A DNA stretch of 64,000 nucleotides from Limonium bicolor (GCA_023374045.1 CM041776.1:281603999-281667998), one strand, 5' to 3'; counted from the first letter of the stretch, positions 1-12,474 are shown. Translations and numbers: made by a program. Notes: generated by a model from the sequence alone, not told the origin.

Positions 1-345
1 GGTTTGTACAAATTTTATTCTAACACCATTAAATCATTTTTCTTTCATTAATCACTTATAAAATAGACTTAAATAAGCCATTAGCTCTTAGTCTCCCTAA
101 TCAATTATTTAACCATTAATTTCCTACACATATTTAGGATTTAAATATCATACATATAAGCACCCACTCTCTCGGTTTGTTCAAATTATAATTAATTTTT
201 TTAAGCCATTTTTCTTCCATTAATAACTTATAAAATAGACGTTAATAGCCATTAGCAACTAATCTCACTAATCAAATACTTAACTCTTAATTTTCTCCAC
301 GTATTTAGGATTTAACAGCACATATACAAACATATATTTCCGGCC
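1..345. repeat. Two-unit tandem repeat of about 172 bp, AT-rich
   Basis: Two similar units start near 1 and 174. Both begin with GGTTTGT(A/T)CAAAT, continue through a shared CACTTATAAAATAGAC-like stretch and reach TATTTAGGATTTAA near their ends. A third, more decayed unit may follow. The array may extend past the left edge. It has no coding potential. It could be a minisatellite or the inside of a larger transposon; nothing here decides. Confidence 0.7.
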
Positions 346-1206
346 TTACATTAGTTTGCAACTTAGTAAACTTTAAAGCATTAAAGAAATTGTTTTAAAC
401 ACTTTTTCCTTAATTAAATCACCAAAGCTCCTCAGCCCCTCTATATCCTTCACGACTGTAAATATATACATAGTATAGGTTAGGTTTTTTTGGTCTATAA
501 AATTTCCTTAACCCACCAATGTAGCTCTTTAGCACTTAATATGGTAATTACCTTCTAATACTTGGTTCTACCCCTTGGAATTCAGCCTTGAGCTCACGGA
601 AGCCCTTGGGTTAATAACCCATTTTGTGACCATTTACACCATGAAAACAAGTCAAGTTAACGACACTTCTAAGTGGCTATTTTAAAGACTGTTAAACATG
701 CATTTCTTTGACATTAAAGAAGTGATTTTACCTTGAGTTTTGGAGATGTTCAATGGTGGCTTTCGGTCATCTATAACAAGATAAAGGCATCAGTTTGTGC
801 AAGGAAACAAAAGGAGAATAAGAGTTTAAATCACCACGGAAGTCATGGTTTCTTTACCTTCTCTTGGAGCCTTTCAAAGGGTGAGTTCTTGAAGGAATTT
901 TGCTCAATGAAATGGGCTGGAAACACCCTTCATTCATGCATATAAAGAGGTATACAAATGTGTAGGTGGGAGTTTATTTTCGGACCCAAAGATGAAGGAA
1001 AAAGAAGTAGGTTTTATAGCATGTTTTTCTCACCTATGTAGGTTCAAATGAGCTCCTCTTGATCCTTGGTTTCCTTCAGCCGATTGGAGCCTTAAGAATG
1101 GAGTTCCATGGCTTAGAAGATGAAGGAAAATTAGGTAGTGAATGGTGGCATGGAAAAAAAAACGTAAGAGGAAAGAAGGAAGAGAAAAGTGGAGCTCACC
1201 TTGTTG
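346..1206. other. Unclassified sequence on the left flank of element E1
   Basis: Only short unconvincing reading frames are present (733-945 and 1059-1280, the latter running into the LTR). The sequence joins 25416 onward across the E1 insertion, so 1-1211 and 25416-27000 were once continuous. The purine-rich GAAGAAAAG/AGGTAAGG texture recalls the long LTR of the nested LARD element, so this may be an older LTR. That is a weak inference. Confidence 0.35.
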
Positions 1207-1211
1207 CTAGG

Positions 1212-2580
1212 TGTTGTGAAAACTGTAAACTATGCAAGTTTCATATAGGGGCAAGTGTACCCGGTCATAGTAGTATATAAAAGTTTCGTTCCGCTAGGCA
1301 ATTGAGAGACTAATCTCCTGAGTTCCGGTATCTAGTTAATAAAAGCAGTTAAATGAAAGGGGATTTAGCCGGAGGCAAGCTTGATATTTTGGTTTAAAGA
1401 AAAATTACAAGAACAATCAAATTAAAATGGTGTGTTGATTTGTTGGATGGAAATGCACTCTAGAAAGGTGGAATCACCCAAATACTCCCCAAACTTAGCT
1501 ATAATTCTAATTTGCTCTAGTTGTCTAACAAGATTAAATTAGTAGCTTCACTAAAATCCTAGATAAAGCTAGCCCTTAATAAGCTCAATAAATCCTTCCA
1601 TTAGGTTAGGTTTGAATCACTAATTAGCATTGAACACTAATCTTAGCAATAACAATAGAAAACACCAACTAATTGAAGAGAGCAAATTCTAGGGTTTATC
1701 TCTCTCTCTCTCTTAGCCAAATCCCTAATTCACAAAATTATGGAATTAAGAGAAACCATAAATGCAAATAGTGGATCAATCTAGCACATTCGATGAATTA
1801 AAGAGATAAAACAACTATATTAAGCTAATTAGGTAATACAAGCATGTTTGGGGGATTTGGGGTCAAACCCCCATTTAGAGCACAAAATGAGTCTACTCAA
1901 GCATAGAGACTACCAAGAAGAGGGAGATGAGATAAATAGCCATTAATGGTGGTGGTTGAGCTTTGAATGACGTGAGGAAGTCCCTCTTTCTTCTTCTCTT
2001 CCCTTCTCTTCTCTTTTTCTCCTCTGTTGTCGCCTCTGTCGAATGGAGAAAACGGGGCTGAAACACGGGCGTGAAAAGAATGAGAATTAATTTTCTCTTT
2101 CTGCTGTGTTTTGACGAGTTGGGGCGTGCCTCTGTAGGTGGTCCGAGTTTGTAAACCGGTACACAAACCCGGACCATGTTAAAATTGTGCCAAAGAGTTG
2201 CGTAAGTATGTGGTCCGGGTTTGTAAACAAGTACACAAACCCGGACCATGCCAAAAAGAGGGTAGAAACTTTTAGCGGGATAAACCCGGACACAAACCCG
2301 GACTAGGATAAAAATGCATCAGAATGCCCTTTTTTTCTCAATTTGGTCCCGTCTTGGTCTCGACTCTCGTGGCACGCATCCCTAAGTCTTGTATAAGCAT
2401 CCAAACAACTCATTTTCATCATTTGTTAGTGCTTCAGTGATCTTTTACCTAAATTATATCCAAAAGTGTGTAAATTTACTAATGATTACTAAATGCTCTA
2501 TAAAGTGGTGAAAATAGGTTATAATCCAAGTAAAATAGATGAATATAAACCAAATAGATGCATATTTTCACCACTTATCA
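1212..2580 (-). repeat. E1 3' LTR
   Basis: About 1369 bp, directly repeated at 24025-25410. On the element strand it begins TGATAAGTGGTG directly after the polypurine tract and ends TTTTCACAACA next to the CTAGG target duplication. It holds a CT microsatellite (about 1700-1715) and three GGTCCGGGTTTG-type inverted-repeat modules at 2139-2303. Confidence 0.93.
2139..2303. repeat. Phased GGTCCGG inverted-repeat modules in E1 3' LTR
   Basis: Module 1 (from 2139) and module 2 (from about 2211) each pair a GGTCCG(A/G)GTTTGTA arm with an ACAAACCCGGACC arm across a short centre, about 72 bp apart. A third module (2279-2303) has lost part of its left arm relative to the other LTR. The element's own arrangement is conserved at 24954-25131. 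Each module could fold as a hairpin in DNA or RNA; the function is unknown. Confidence 0.85.
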
Positions 2581-2596
2581 ACTCCCCCACACTTAT
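2581..2596 (-). other. Polypurine tract of E1
   Basis: On the minus strand a purine run reading AAGTGTGGGGGAGT lies immediately before the TGATAAG start of the 3' LTR. This is the expected place and composition for the plus-strand DNA primer of an LTR retrotransposon. Confidence 0.85.
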
Positions 2597-3825
2597 CTAT
2601 TTGCTTGTCCTCAAGCAAAACTAGGAACCCACAAGGAGGAGAAATATTTAAAGCAAGCAAGTGTTTAGATGAATTCTTGGATTTTAGTGAACAAAATGGC
2701 GGGAAATTCATGAGGAGTGCAAACCAACCTAATCATGGTGGTGAAGGTGTGCTTAGGGCAAATGAAAAATATAGAGTTCCGGGGTATGATCTAGAGTGCT
2801 TCAAAGTTATAAAGATTAGGTGACATGGAGAACTTTTACCATGCCCAACTTCTCTCAAGAATGAGCATTAAGGATAAAACAAATGGAAAAATAGATGATT
2901 GATTCGTTTCGCATTTGCATAAGAGATGATGAGAAGAATTGGGGCATTTTAGCCTTTGCATTACAGAACACTCAACTATTTTGTTGGTTACCAATGGTGT
3001 CTCACAAGTCCCTTTTTAGATTTTCACAAAGAAGCACCCCTTAGCAATCCCTAAGAGAGAAGATAGAAGGAATCCCTAAGCAATAAAAATTCACCAAGAT
3101 AAGGTTATATGGTTGTACCACATTTACATGCTCCTCAAGAGAGAAATTTTTCAAAAATTTGGTGGAAATTCTTAAGAATTCAAAGAAAAACTTGCTTACT
3201 CTAAATGTGACTCCTAAAGGGGAGCAATAGATAAGCATAAAGAAATTGCGCAGTGTACAAAAAGAAAAGGTTGTCTACTCCCCCCACACTTGAATGGGAC
3301 GATGTCCTCATTGTTCAACAACTAATATCGGGTAGAAATAAAAGACCTTTTCGAAGCACTAGCATAGAGTGAACAAAAACTGAGTATGATGTGTATTGTG
3401 TAAAAATAAAAGGTAAGGTGGAACTAGTACTCCCCTGATAAGGTGTAGATTAAAGATGGTTTTCCCCCACACTTGAGAGTGTCCGGGGTCATTTAAGCGC
3501 AACCTTTGATCGTTGAAGCCGAAGGTCCTTGGAAACTTTCACCAGAGTTTCCTTTGAAATTGTCCTGAATCCATCCTCTTTTTAGAGGGGCACACCTGTC
3601 TCCAAAATATTCACAAAACAAACAACACCAATTTGGGCACAAAAATGTAATTCCAAAGAGTTTCTCAAAAATCCCATTAACTCACAAGAGTTCAAAATAT
3701 TGTGCAAGTTCTAAACTAAAGAAATTTTAAAGAGTTGACAAGAAATGAAATGAAATCCGGGCTGCCTCCCGGAGAGCTTCCCTTCTTTAACGTCTTTGGC
3801 TAGACACAGTAAGCATGGATCAAAC
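2597..3825 (-). other. E1 3' non-coding region with extra purine tracts
   Basis: About 1.2 kb between integrase and the polypurine tract, with no reading frame that looks real and no env-like product. Two further tracts resembling the terminal one (CCCCCACACTTGA on the plus strand) lie near 3281 and 3463. The equivalent region of E3 has the same arrangement, which suggests secondary plus-strand priming sites or a conserved structural role. Confidence 0.7.
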
Positions 3826-4830
3826 CTAAGGGTCTCTTAAGATGTTAGCGCGAGCTTTGACCTTCTCAAGACTACCTCCCTTGTAATGCATCAGTCTCAA
3901 TCCATTCACCATGAAGGTTTTCCCTTTAGCATTCTTCAGCTCAATCGAACCGTATGGGGCGACATTAGAGACAGTGAAGGGTCCAGGCCAATGGGATTTT
4001 AGTTTACCTGGGAACAACTTTAACCTGGAGTTGTAGAGCAAGACCAAGTCTCCCACATGGAACTCCCGCCTAAGGATAATTTTGTCGTGCCACCTCTTGG
4101 CTTTTTCCTTATATATGCGGTTGTTCTCATAGGCGTCCTCTTGAAACTCCACCAATTCAATGAGTTGGAATTTCCTCTTGTCCGCTGCACTGATCAGGTC
4201 AAAGTTCAACGCCTTCACCGCCCAGAATGATTTGTGCACTAGCTCTACCGGTAGATGACAAGCTTTGCCAAAAACAAGTCGGTATGGGGACATGCCGATG
4301 GGTGTTTTCTAAGCTGTCCTGAGTGCATCATCTAGCTTCAAAGACCAATCTTTCCTTGATGAATTTACTGCTTTATGAAGGATTCACTTCAGCTCTCGGT
4401 TAGTGACTTCGGCTTGGCCGTTGGTTTGGGGGTGGTAAGGTAAGGCTACCTTCTGTCTCACTCCATACATGCTCATCAAAGCTTCAACTGCTTGTTGCAG
4501 AAGTGAGATCCACCGTCACTGATTATAGCTTGTGGCACTCCAAACCTCATGAATATGTTCTTTTTTAAAAAACTTAGTCACTACCTTGGCATCACTAGTG
4601 GGGGATGCAATGGCTTCTACCCACTTGGTGACATAGTCGACTGCCACCAATATAAAGAGATTCGAGCAGGAAGAGGGAAAGAGGGCCATGAAGTCAATGC
4701 CCCAAAGGTCGAAGGGTTCTACCTCAATCAGGATGTTCAAGGGCATCTCATGTTTCTGAGAGGTGTTGCCAAGCCTCTGTCACTGGTCACAGTAAGCGAC
4801 AAAGGTATGGCAATCTTTGTGAAGGGTCTT
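3826..4830 (-). pseudogene. E1 integrase, broken
   Basis: This is the C-terminal part of the polyprotein, which would insert the element's cDNA into the chromosome. On the minus strand 4516-4746 carries the catalytic-core start (LWGIDFM with the first Asp, then VAVDYVTKWVEA). The SDGG and PQTNGQAE regions follow in other frames at 4294-4515. A 155-residue frame at 3826-4293 holds the C-terminal domain with [20 protein letters not shown], a WPGPF motif (the GPY/F-type module) and a FMVNGLRL tail. Frame changes near 4294 and 4516 mean it cannot be made as one protein. Family assignment is secure; activity is not expected. Confidence 0.88.
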
Positions 4831-6846
4831 CTAAAAGAAACCTGATTGGAGTACCTTGGATGTTGTTCGTGCCAGACCGTGATGTCCTCCAGCCTCAAGG
4901 AAGTGGCGATGCTTTAGAATGTTCCGCACTTCAGCCCTTGGCACACATCTCCTGACCATTCCGTCTGCGCAGACTTTGAAGAGGATAGAGTCTTCCCAAT
5001 AATAATGTTTCACGTCTGAAAAGAACTTCTTCCTCTGCTGATAGGTCATCTCATGAGGAACTGCACCCCTAGCGAGATAGTTTGCTATGTCTGCAAACCA
5101 AGGGTCACGGGTGTCGCCGATCATGAAGATGCATTCGTCTGGGAAGCATTCATTTATGGGAATCCCTTCTTCCGGTGCCTCTATGCAAGATAGGTGGTCA
5201 ACCACTACATTTTGCACTGCTGGTTCGTCTTTGACCTCAATCTTGAACTCTTGTAGCAGAAGAATCCATCTAAGTAATAGAGGTTTAGCATCTTCCTTAG
5301 TGAATAGGTACATGAGAGCGAAGTGATCTGTGTGGACTATCACTTTACTCCCAAGGAGGTTAGATCTGAACTTATCCAAAGCAAAGACCACGTCAAGAAG
5401 CTCTTTCTCAGTAGTGGCATAATTCTTCTGGGCTTCATTGAGGGTCCTATTGGCATAGTAGATGGTCTTTAAGATCTTCTCCCTCTTCTGACACAAGGCT
5501 GCCCCCACTGCGTAGTCACTGGTGTCACACATAATCTCGAATGGAAGGCTCCAATCCGGTGATACAACAATGGGGGCTGAGATGAGGCACTCTTTCAAGG
5601 TGTTGAAAGCTTGCAGAAATTCCTCGATTAAGTTAAACTTGAAATCCTTATCCAAGAGGTCACACGGAGGCATCAAAATATTGGAGAAATCCTTGATAAA
5701 CCTTTTGTAGAAACCGGCGTGACCAAGGAAACTTCTAATATCCTTGACTAAGGTCGGTGGTGGCAGTTTTTCAATAACCTCGACCTTAGCCTGGTCAACT
5801 TCGATGCCTCTTGAAGAAATTTTATGCCCGAGGATGGTCCCTTCTCGAACCATAAAGTGGCATTTCTCCCAATTAAGTACAAGGTTCGTTTTCTCACACC
5901 GAGCAAGGATGGCATCCAGATTATCTAAACATGATTCGAAGGTGAGACCAAAGAAAGAGAAGTCATCCATGAACACCTCGATGCTCTTCTCCAGAAAGTC
6001 GGAGAAGATAGACACCATACACCTCTGAAAGGTGGCTGGGGTATTACATAGACCAAACGGCATCTGGTTGTATGCAAATGTCCTATACGGGCATGTGAAA
6101 GTTGTCTTCTCTTGGTCTTTCAAGGCAATGGGTATTTGAAAGTATCTCGAGTACCTGTTAAGGAAACAATAGTAGTCTTACCTGGCCAATCTTTCAAGCA
6201 TCTGGTCGATGAAGGGCAAAGGGAAATGGTCATTTCGGGTGGTGGTGTTTAATTTTCTGTAGTCAATGCACACCCTCCAACCATTCGTGGTTCTCTGTGG
6301 AACCAACTCACCCTTGCCATTGGGGACTATCGTTATACCTCCTTTCTTTGGCACCAGTTGAACTGGGCTCACCCATTTACTATTGGAGATGGAGTAGATA
6401 ATTCCAGAATCAAGCAGTTTCAGAACTTCTTTCTTCACCACCTCCTTCATGTTTGGATTCAACCTTCTTAGTGGTTGGACCAAAGGCTTGTAATCATCCT
6501 CCATATAAATGCGGTGAGTGCAAAAACGGGGGTCAATGCCTTTGATATCCGAGAGGGAACAACCAATAGCTCTTTTGTGGCTTCGAAGCACCTTCAATAG
6601 ACTTTCCTCTTGTGCACCTGTTAGAGAGGAGGAGATGATCACAGGTAGAACACAATGGTCAGTCAGACAAGCGTATTTTAAGTGTGAAGGTAGGGGTTTC
6701 ATCTCCACGATGGGAGGCTTCTCAACCGACGGTGGAGGTTTTTGAGTGGATTGCTCTAGTGGTTCTAGTGGTGGGTAGCGTGGTCTGACATAGGATTTTC
6801 TGCTGTCCAAGGTTGCTACTATCTCTACCACCTCCGGGTCTATCAC
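4831..6846 (-). pseudogene. E1 reverse transcriptase-RNase H, broken
   Basis: The product would copy element RNA into DNA and degrade the RNA template. Frame 6178-6846 holds the RT fingers ([22 protein letters not shown]). It ends at an in-frame stop just before the expected YYCFL stretch. Frame 4831-6123 continues with QIPIA, MPFGLCN and the catalytic VFMDDFS motif. Next come the connection (LGHAGFYKRFI) and an RNase H domain ([40 protein letters not shown]). The start of the integrase zinc-binding region (HRHFLEAGGHHG) closes the frame. Apart from the stop near 6177 the domain is largely intact. Wording is Athila-like. Confidence 0.92.
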
Positions 6847-7063
6847 TTGGTCACCACAAGACTCAAGCAGAGTAAGTTTCAGAGCATCATAGCAGACAAG
6901 AGAAGGAGAGTTATCTCACATAATAGAGTCAACGATATCTACAGCAAAAACAACTTCCACATTTGCGGGTTTCTTTACCACCTTAGACATGTCATACTTT
7001 AGTGTTTCATCATGAAGCCTCAATATTCTTTCCTTTCTCAACATCTATCAGAGTCCTAGCAGT

Positions 7064-7600
7064 TCACATAAAGGGACGACCTAAAATCAATGGTACCCAA
7101 GCATTCCCTTCCATGTCAATTACAATAAAATCAGCGAGGAACAAAAAAGTTCCAACAGTCACAACCAAGTCCTCTACTATCCCTTTTTGGAACACTAAGG
7201 ACCTTTCAGCTAATTGCAATTGAAGTGAAGCAGGCATGCATTCACCAATCCCGAGCTTATTAAAAATTGAAAGTGACATCAGATTAATGCTAGCTCCTAA
7301 ATCATAGAGTCCATTACCACACTCAACATCATCAATAGAACAAGGGATGATTGGCAAACCAGGGTCTCCAAGTTTTGGAGGGAGGATCTTGAGACTCTTC
7401 AGCAGCACAGCTGACACTTCCTGTGTGAGATACACAGTTTCCACTTCATGCAATGATCTTCTATTAGTGTTGATGTCCTTCATAAATTTCACATAGATCG
7501 ACATTTGTTTCAAAGCATCTGTAAATGGAATATTAATCGGCAGTTTCCTAAAATGGCTTAGAAACTTTCCATGTTGTTCATCAAGATTTGTCTTTTTCAT
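7064..7600 (-). pseudogene. E1 aspartic protease region
   Basis: A 178-residue frame on the minus strand carries the retropepsin-like domain that would cut the polyprotein. The active-site region reads LYDLGASINLM, with Leu where most retropepsins have Ser or Thr after the Asp; the same DLGAS form is in E3 and is usual for Athila-type elements. It closes with WVPLILGRPFM, the conserved flap-distal motif. A link to RT (6846-7063) is frameshifted. Confidence 0.82.
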
Positions 7601-8734
7601 TCTATTTGGAAAAGGAAGTTGAGGGAGAGTTTTTGTGAGAGTGGATGGAGTAGACGTTTTAGGAGACTCCTTCTCCTTGGGAGTGTTTTTCGGAGGAGGA
7701 GGAGCTTCCTTGAATATCTCTTGATCTTCCTCTTGAACTTATTGAGATTCTTGATCCTCGTTTTCAGCTTGTTGGGTAGAAGATATAAGTGGTCTCCCAC
7801 TTCTCAGTGTCATTGCTTTCGCTTGATCTCTTGGATTTTGTTTGGGCTGACTTGCAAAAGTGCCCGGTGGCTTTTGTGCAAGTTGTTCTGAGATTTGGTC
7901 CAGTTGAGCTTTGAGGTTCTGGTTGAATGTTAACTGCTTGGCGTTGAAAGCTTCTTGATTTGACTTAAAAGCATCTTGCTCTAAAAATTTTGTTTGAGCG
8001 AGGGAGATGAAGTTCTCCATCAAACTCTCTAGCTTTGAACTCCCACTAGAAGAAGATGTAGAGGGTTGATGTTGTTGTTGGAATCCAGGAAGGGCTCCTT
8101 GAGGTCTATAACCCATTTGAGAAGAATTGGTTGCTTGGTAAGGAGCTTGGGGTTTATACCCTTGAGAATTGTTGGGAGAATTACTCGGCCCTCCATGAGT
8201 TTGCTCATTGTTCCGCCATGAGAAATTTGGGTGATTTCTTCACGGGGCATTTATGTTGTTGTATGCGTTTCCTAGCCGGTTACCAACAAAATTTACCTCA
8301 TATTGATTACCCATGTAACCTCTCCCTTCGCATTGATGTGTTTTATGGGGGCCCGCGCAGATGGTACACCTTTCGGTAGGTGATCCTAAAGCCAATGAAG
8401 CTATAGTCTTTGCATTTTTTTTGACCGATAGCTAGCTTCTCAACCATCTTCGTGAGGGGAGATATTTGAGTAGGTAGATGATCAATAGGCTCAACGTTGA
8501 GGAGGCATGTTACCCTTGGAGATCTGCCTCTGCTCTTAGTCCACCGCCTTGTGTTGTTGGTCAAAGTTTCGAGAAGGTCCATTGCCTCTTGAGGGGACTT
8601 GTTCATGAAACTAACTCCAGCTGAGGAGTTCACAAGGAGCCTATTTGAGTCATCTAGGCCATTGAAGAAGGGGAGGTATAGAGATTGATCATCCAATCCA
8701 TGATGTGAACAATTCATCAACATTTCTTTAAATC
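7601..8734 (-). pseudogene. E1 gag, C-terminal half
   Basis: This half of the capsid/nucleocapsid protein follows the LARD insertion at 8735. Frame 8343-8734 carries the gag core: CSHHGLDDQSLYLPFFNGL, then a stretch matching the usual stop-tether region (SSAGVSFMNKSPQEAMDLLE). A zinc knuckle of form CX2CX3HX4C (CTICAGPHKTHQC) is readable around 8328-8378 in another frame, so a frameshift separates core and knuckle. Frames 8029-8250 and 7739-8116 are the Gln/Pro/Ser-rich linker to protease. At least two frame changes are needed to read it through. Confidence 0.8.
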
Positions 8735-10922
8735 TGAAATACCCCAAACTTAAATATAGTGATTAAGATAATTCTAATCCTTATTTAAGAGCCTAATAAT
8801 GCGAAAGTAATATTAGTAAGGAAAAATAAACCCAAAAGAAAGAAAGAAACGCTTAAAAAGCGAAAAACGCTAAGTAAGCGTTAAATAACCAAAAGAGGTG
8901 CGAGACCTCAGTTAGAGTATTATATGGATCCCAAAGGTTTAATAAGACCTAAATAATATATGGGAACAACTCCCGAAGAAAACGGATCCGAATAATGTAT
9001 TAAAACGCTAATAGAGCTTTAACGCACGTTTTTCGAGAAGACCCGAAAACGTGATTTTAAATGGTCAAACGAACCCGTAAAAATTATAAGTCATTAAATA
9101 ATAGTTATTAAGCATTTATGGAAGTTTAAACCAATAAAAATAAAGAAACGAGAAAATTCCGGAAAACGGGCCCGGTTAGTAAGTAGTATCAAAACCGGGT
9201 AAAATAACGAGCGTTTTCTGTAAAAGACGAAAAACGCTCCAACTAGCAGTAATGTGTGGGGCCGATTTTTAAGGGGTCAAATAACCCTCTCACACACATG
9301 TAACTAGCTAGATTAATGTAGAGTCAAAAAGCAAAAAGGTGGGAAAGTAAAAAGCACTCACACACTCTCTCCCCTCATTTCTCTTCTCTCTCCTTCCCCC
9401 CTTCCCTCTCCATCGATTTTGCCCTCTCTCTCTTCTGGTTGGGCGATTTCAAAGCCCCAAAGGAAGCTCCCATGGCTTCCTCACTCTCTTCCTCATGCTC
9501 TAGCTCCATTTGAGCTCCAAATGTAAAATAAATTACATTTGTAATCCCCTCATCATCCTCTACATTTCTACCTTTTCAAAATTCGAAAAGGATGAGTTTC
9601 ATCTCCATGGGTTTTCCCCATTTGAAGAGAAAAGCACACCATTGTGAAGCTTGGAGTCTCCTCTTTCCAACAAGGTAAAAATCCCCATGAAAGACCTCAC
9701 TTTTCTCCATCTCTTGGTATGGCCGATTTTTGGTCTCTCTCTTACCTTGTTTTTCCTCTGTTTTGGAGCTTTGCTTCAACCCTCCAATGGTGGTGAGAAC
9801 ACCTTCTTGAACCAAGGGCTAAGACCCCTCCTAAATCACTCCAAAGGTAAACCCTAGAATTTGTATTTTTGACACTTCAATGAATTAGTGTTAATTTAAG
9901 GGTTAGTAGTTTAATTACACTTGTTTTGTGTGCTTTGGGTGATGGGAATGGAGTTTGGCAACTCCATTCCCCATATGACCGATTTTGGTGCAAGGAAGAA
10001 AGAAGAAGTGGAAAAGGAATGAAGGAATTATAAGCTCAAGGTAAGAGCTCCTTCCTAATGTAAATTCTATTGCATTAGAGTAAGGGAATGGGTAAAATAT
10101 TTAAAGAACCCAAAACCTTGTACTAGTATTGAGGATTGTGAAATTTGAGTATTTAAGAGCGAGTATTTGAATTGAAGGCTTTGGAGCCAAATAAATGGTG
10201 TATGTGTATTAGTATTGCTATTTGAGGAAGTAATGGTGTATTGATATTGTGGTTGAAGAAATGTTGGTGTATTGAATTTTTGTATGAACCTTATGTGCTG
10301 GTAGGACCCATGTTGGGTGTGGCTAGCTTTAGGTTGAATTTGATGAGAGGATGTGTAATTGAGGAAGTAAGGAAAGTAGGTGAACTATGGCGAAAATTTA
10401 GTAGGAATTGTGCACTGAGAATGACTTGGTGAGTGGGAGAACCAAGGTGTGTATTGGGGATAGTAGAGATGTTTAATGACCATTGGAATGGTAATTGTAG
10501 TATGAGAAATAAGAAGTGTAAAATCTGTAGCAAAGTGTATAAGATACATTGGAGAAGTTAGGAAAATTCAATGTGCAAGAATTGGTAAAGGAATGTTGGA
10601 CTTGGGTATAGATATTGTAATTGCTTGGAAATGTATTTAAGATGCTAAGAGTGGCATTGGATGAGAGGTATTGGAGTATAAGAGTAGAGGGAAAAATCTG
10701 TAGCATAAGGTATAAGGAAGAAACAATGGGAGTGTTGAGTTGAACTTGGGAAATTGAGTGTATAAATAAGCATAGGATTGTGTAATGTATTAAGGAATGA
10801 ATTAGCATGATTTAGAGCGTCTAAATAGTACTAAAACATGTTAGGATGCATGTAGGAAGAATAGGGAAGCAATGGGTGAAATTGGGAAAAGAAAACAAGG
10901 CCTGTAGCAAGTTTCTGCTACT

Positions 10923-11330
10923 GTCCGCCCACAGCTGGATCGGACGCTGGGTCGGACAAGGCCTGAGTAACGAAAATAAACTTTCTGGAACCGTCCGACC
11001 CAGAGCCGTGAGTCGGACGTGGGTCGGACGGGCCTTGAGAAACGACGGTAATTCTTTCTGGAATGGTCCGACCCAGGGCCGTGAGTCGGACATGGGTCGG
11101 ACAGGCAAAAATTTTCTTCAACGAAGTTTCTGACTTCGTCCGACCCAGAGGTTGGGTCGGACGTGGGTCGGACATAGCTTGGATGACGAAACTGAAACCT
11201 TCTGGAATGGTCCGACCCAGAGGTGTATGGGTCGGACGGAATAGTGCTGGGTCGGACGGGAGTAATTTCAGAGGACGAAAACCTACTGGAATGGTCCGAC
11301 CCAGGGTTGGGTCGGACGGTGGGTCGGACG
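10923..11330. repeat. Six-unit 72-bp palindromic array (GTCCGACCCA/TGGGTCGGAC) in LARD 5' LTR
   Basis: Units start at 10923, 10993, 11066, 11138, 11210 and 11294, giving spacings of 70, 73, 72, 72 and 84. Each unit opens with GTCCGACCCA and has one or two inverted arms TGGGTCGGAC within about 35 bp. A non-palindromic spacer follows, often ending in TTCTGGAATG. The array is copied in the 3' LTR at 21074-21482. It could form serial hairpins in the transcript or present phased protein sites. The function is unknown. Confidence 0.92.
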
Positions 11331-12474
11331 GCCCAAACACTTACAAAAAAAAATTTTTTATAACATGACTATAGTAATCATATGTATGTATATGTATATG
11401 CTATACACAAGTATGCATATATAGTAGTAATACACCATTAATGAAGTAATAATGGTAAGAAAGTAAGCAAATGTGTAAGGAAGCAAGTTTATAAGTAGTA
11501 AGGAAAGAATGGTTTTATAACCAAGTAAGAAAGTAATGGAGTAGTAAGTATGCATTGAAAGTATCAATGAAGGAGTAAGTAGATCAATAATAGATCATTG
11601 ATCATACTACTTCGTGTATGTATAGGAATTCCATAGTTGAGCTCCAAAGGAACCGGTAGTACCCTGCGACGGTGAACGGTATGATTTCTTCATGCTCTGT
11701 ATCCTAACCTGGTTACCCCGATTTGTGTGCTTATGTGATCACCAATAAGATAAATGCACGAATCGGATTTATATTGCACTTAATTGTGTTGAACTATTGT
11801 TCTTGTTGTATCTTCTTGAACAATTAGTTTGTATAATTCATGAAATGAATGAATGGAAATGAGAAGTATGTGTAAGTATTGTGTACTTGCGTATTGTATG
11901 TATGTATGGAAATGAAGTATTGACTTCTACTAATTCCTAACATTCTAACTCCTAACTTGAGTAATGAGTAAATGGAATGAGTAGAAGTCCGATATAGTTT
12001 CGGCCACGCGTGAGGATAAGGAAACACAAGAGGTTGGATCCGAATCCTGGCTGTAATCTCTTCCATGGACCAATTCCCTTGAATGGGTAGCATCCTGGAT
12101 TAGTGGGCCACCCTAAAGCCCGGTGGTGGGATGTAGTAATCCCTGCCCGGAGGTCATACCGACTTGACTGGAAGTAAAGTATAAGAAGTAAGTATTGTAT
12201 GTGTATTGGTTTGACTATTGTAAGTCATTGACCGGAAGTAAAAGAGTATCGAACACCCGATTAACCCGGGTGTGTAATGAAGCTAACTGGACCTTGTATG
12301 TATTGGAGAATTGTATCTCCGTATTGCGTATTGGATATGTAATGGGTATGTATTGCGTATGTGCAACCCGAAGGATGGTAGGTAAGTATCGGTTGACTTG
12401 TATTGTCTTCCAAGCATGTATTGTACTGTGCGTATGTATGTATACTTGTGTAGTATTGTAGTATCGTGAATGAA

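Noticed and set aside
2539..2823. 94-residue plus-strand frame
   Set aside because: It crosses the LTR/polypurine boundary antisense to E1 and shows no domain; chance frame.
2597..3825. Possible env-like gene in E1
   Set aside because: No frame of useful length, transmembrane pattern or splice context; only short frames (3041-3238) with stops. The E3 counterpart is also non-coding.
5087..6745. Several plus-strand frames (5087-5326, 5522-5710, 5744-6028, 6518-6745)
   Set aside because: They are antisense shadows of the RT-RNase H frame.
10923..11330. CRISPR-like regular repeat-spacer array
   Set aside because: It lies in a plant LTR, repeats in the other LTR, has variable palindromic arms and similar spacers, and no cas genes. 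The organism is eukaryotic.
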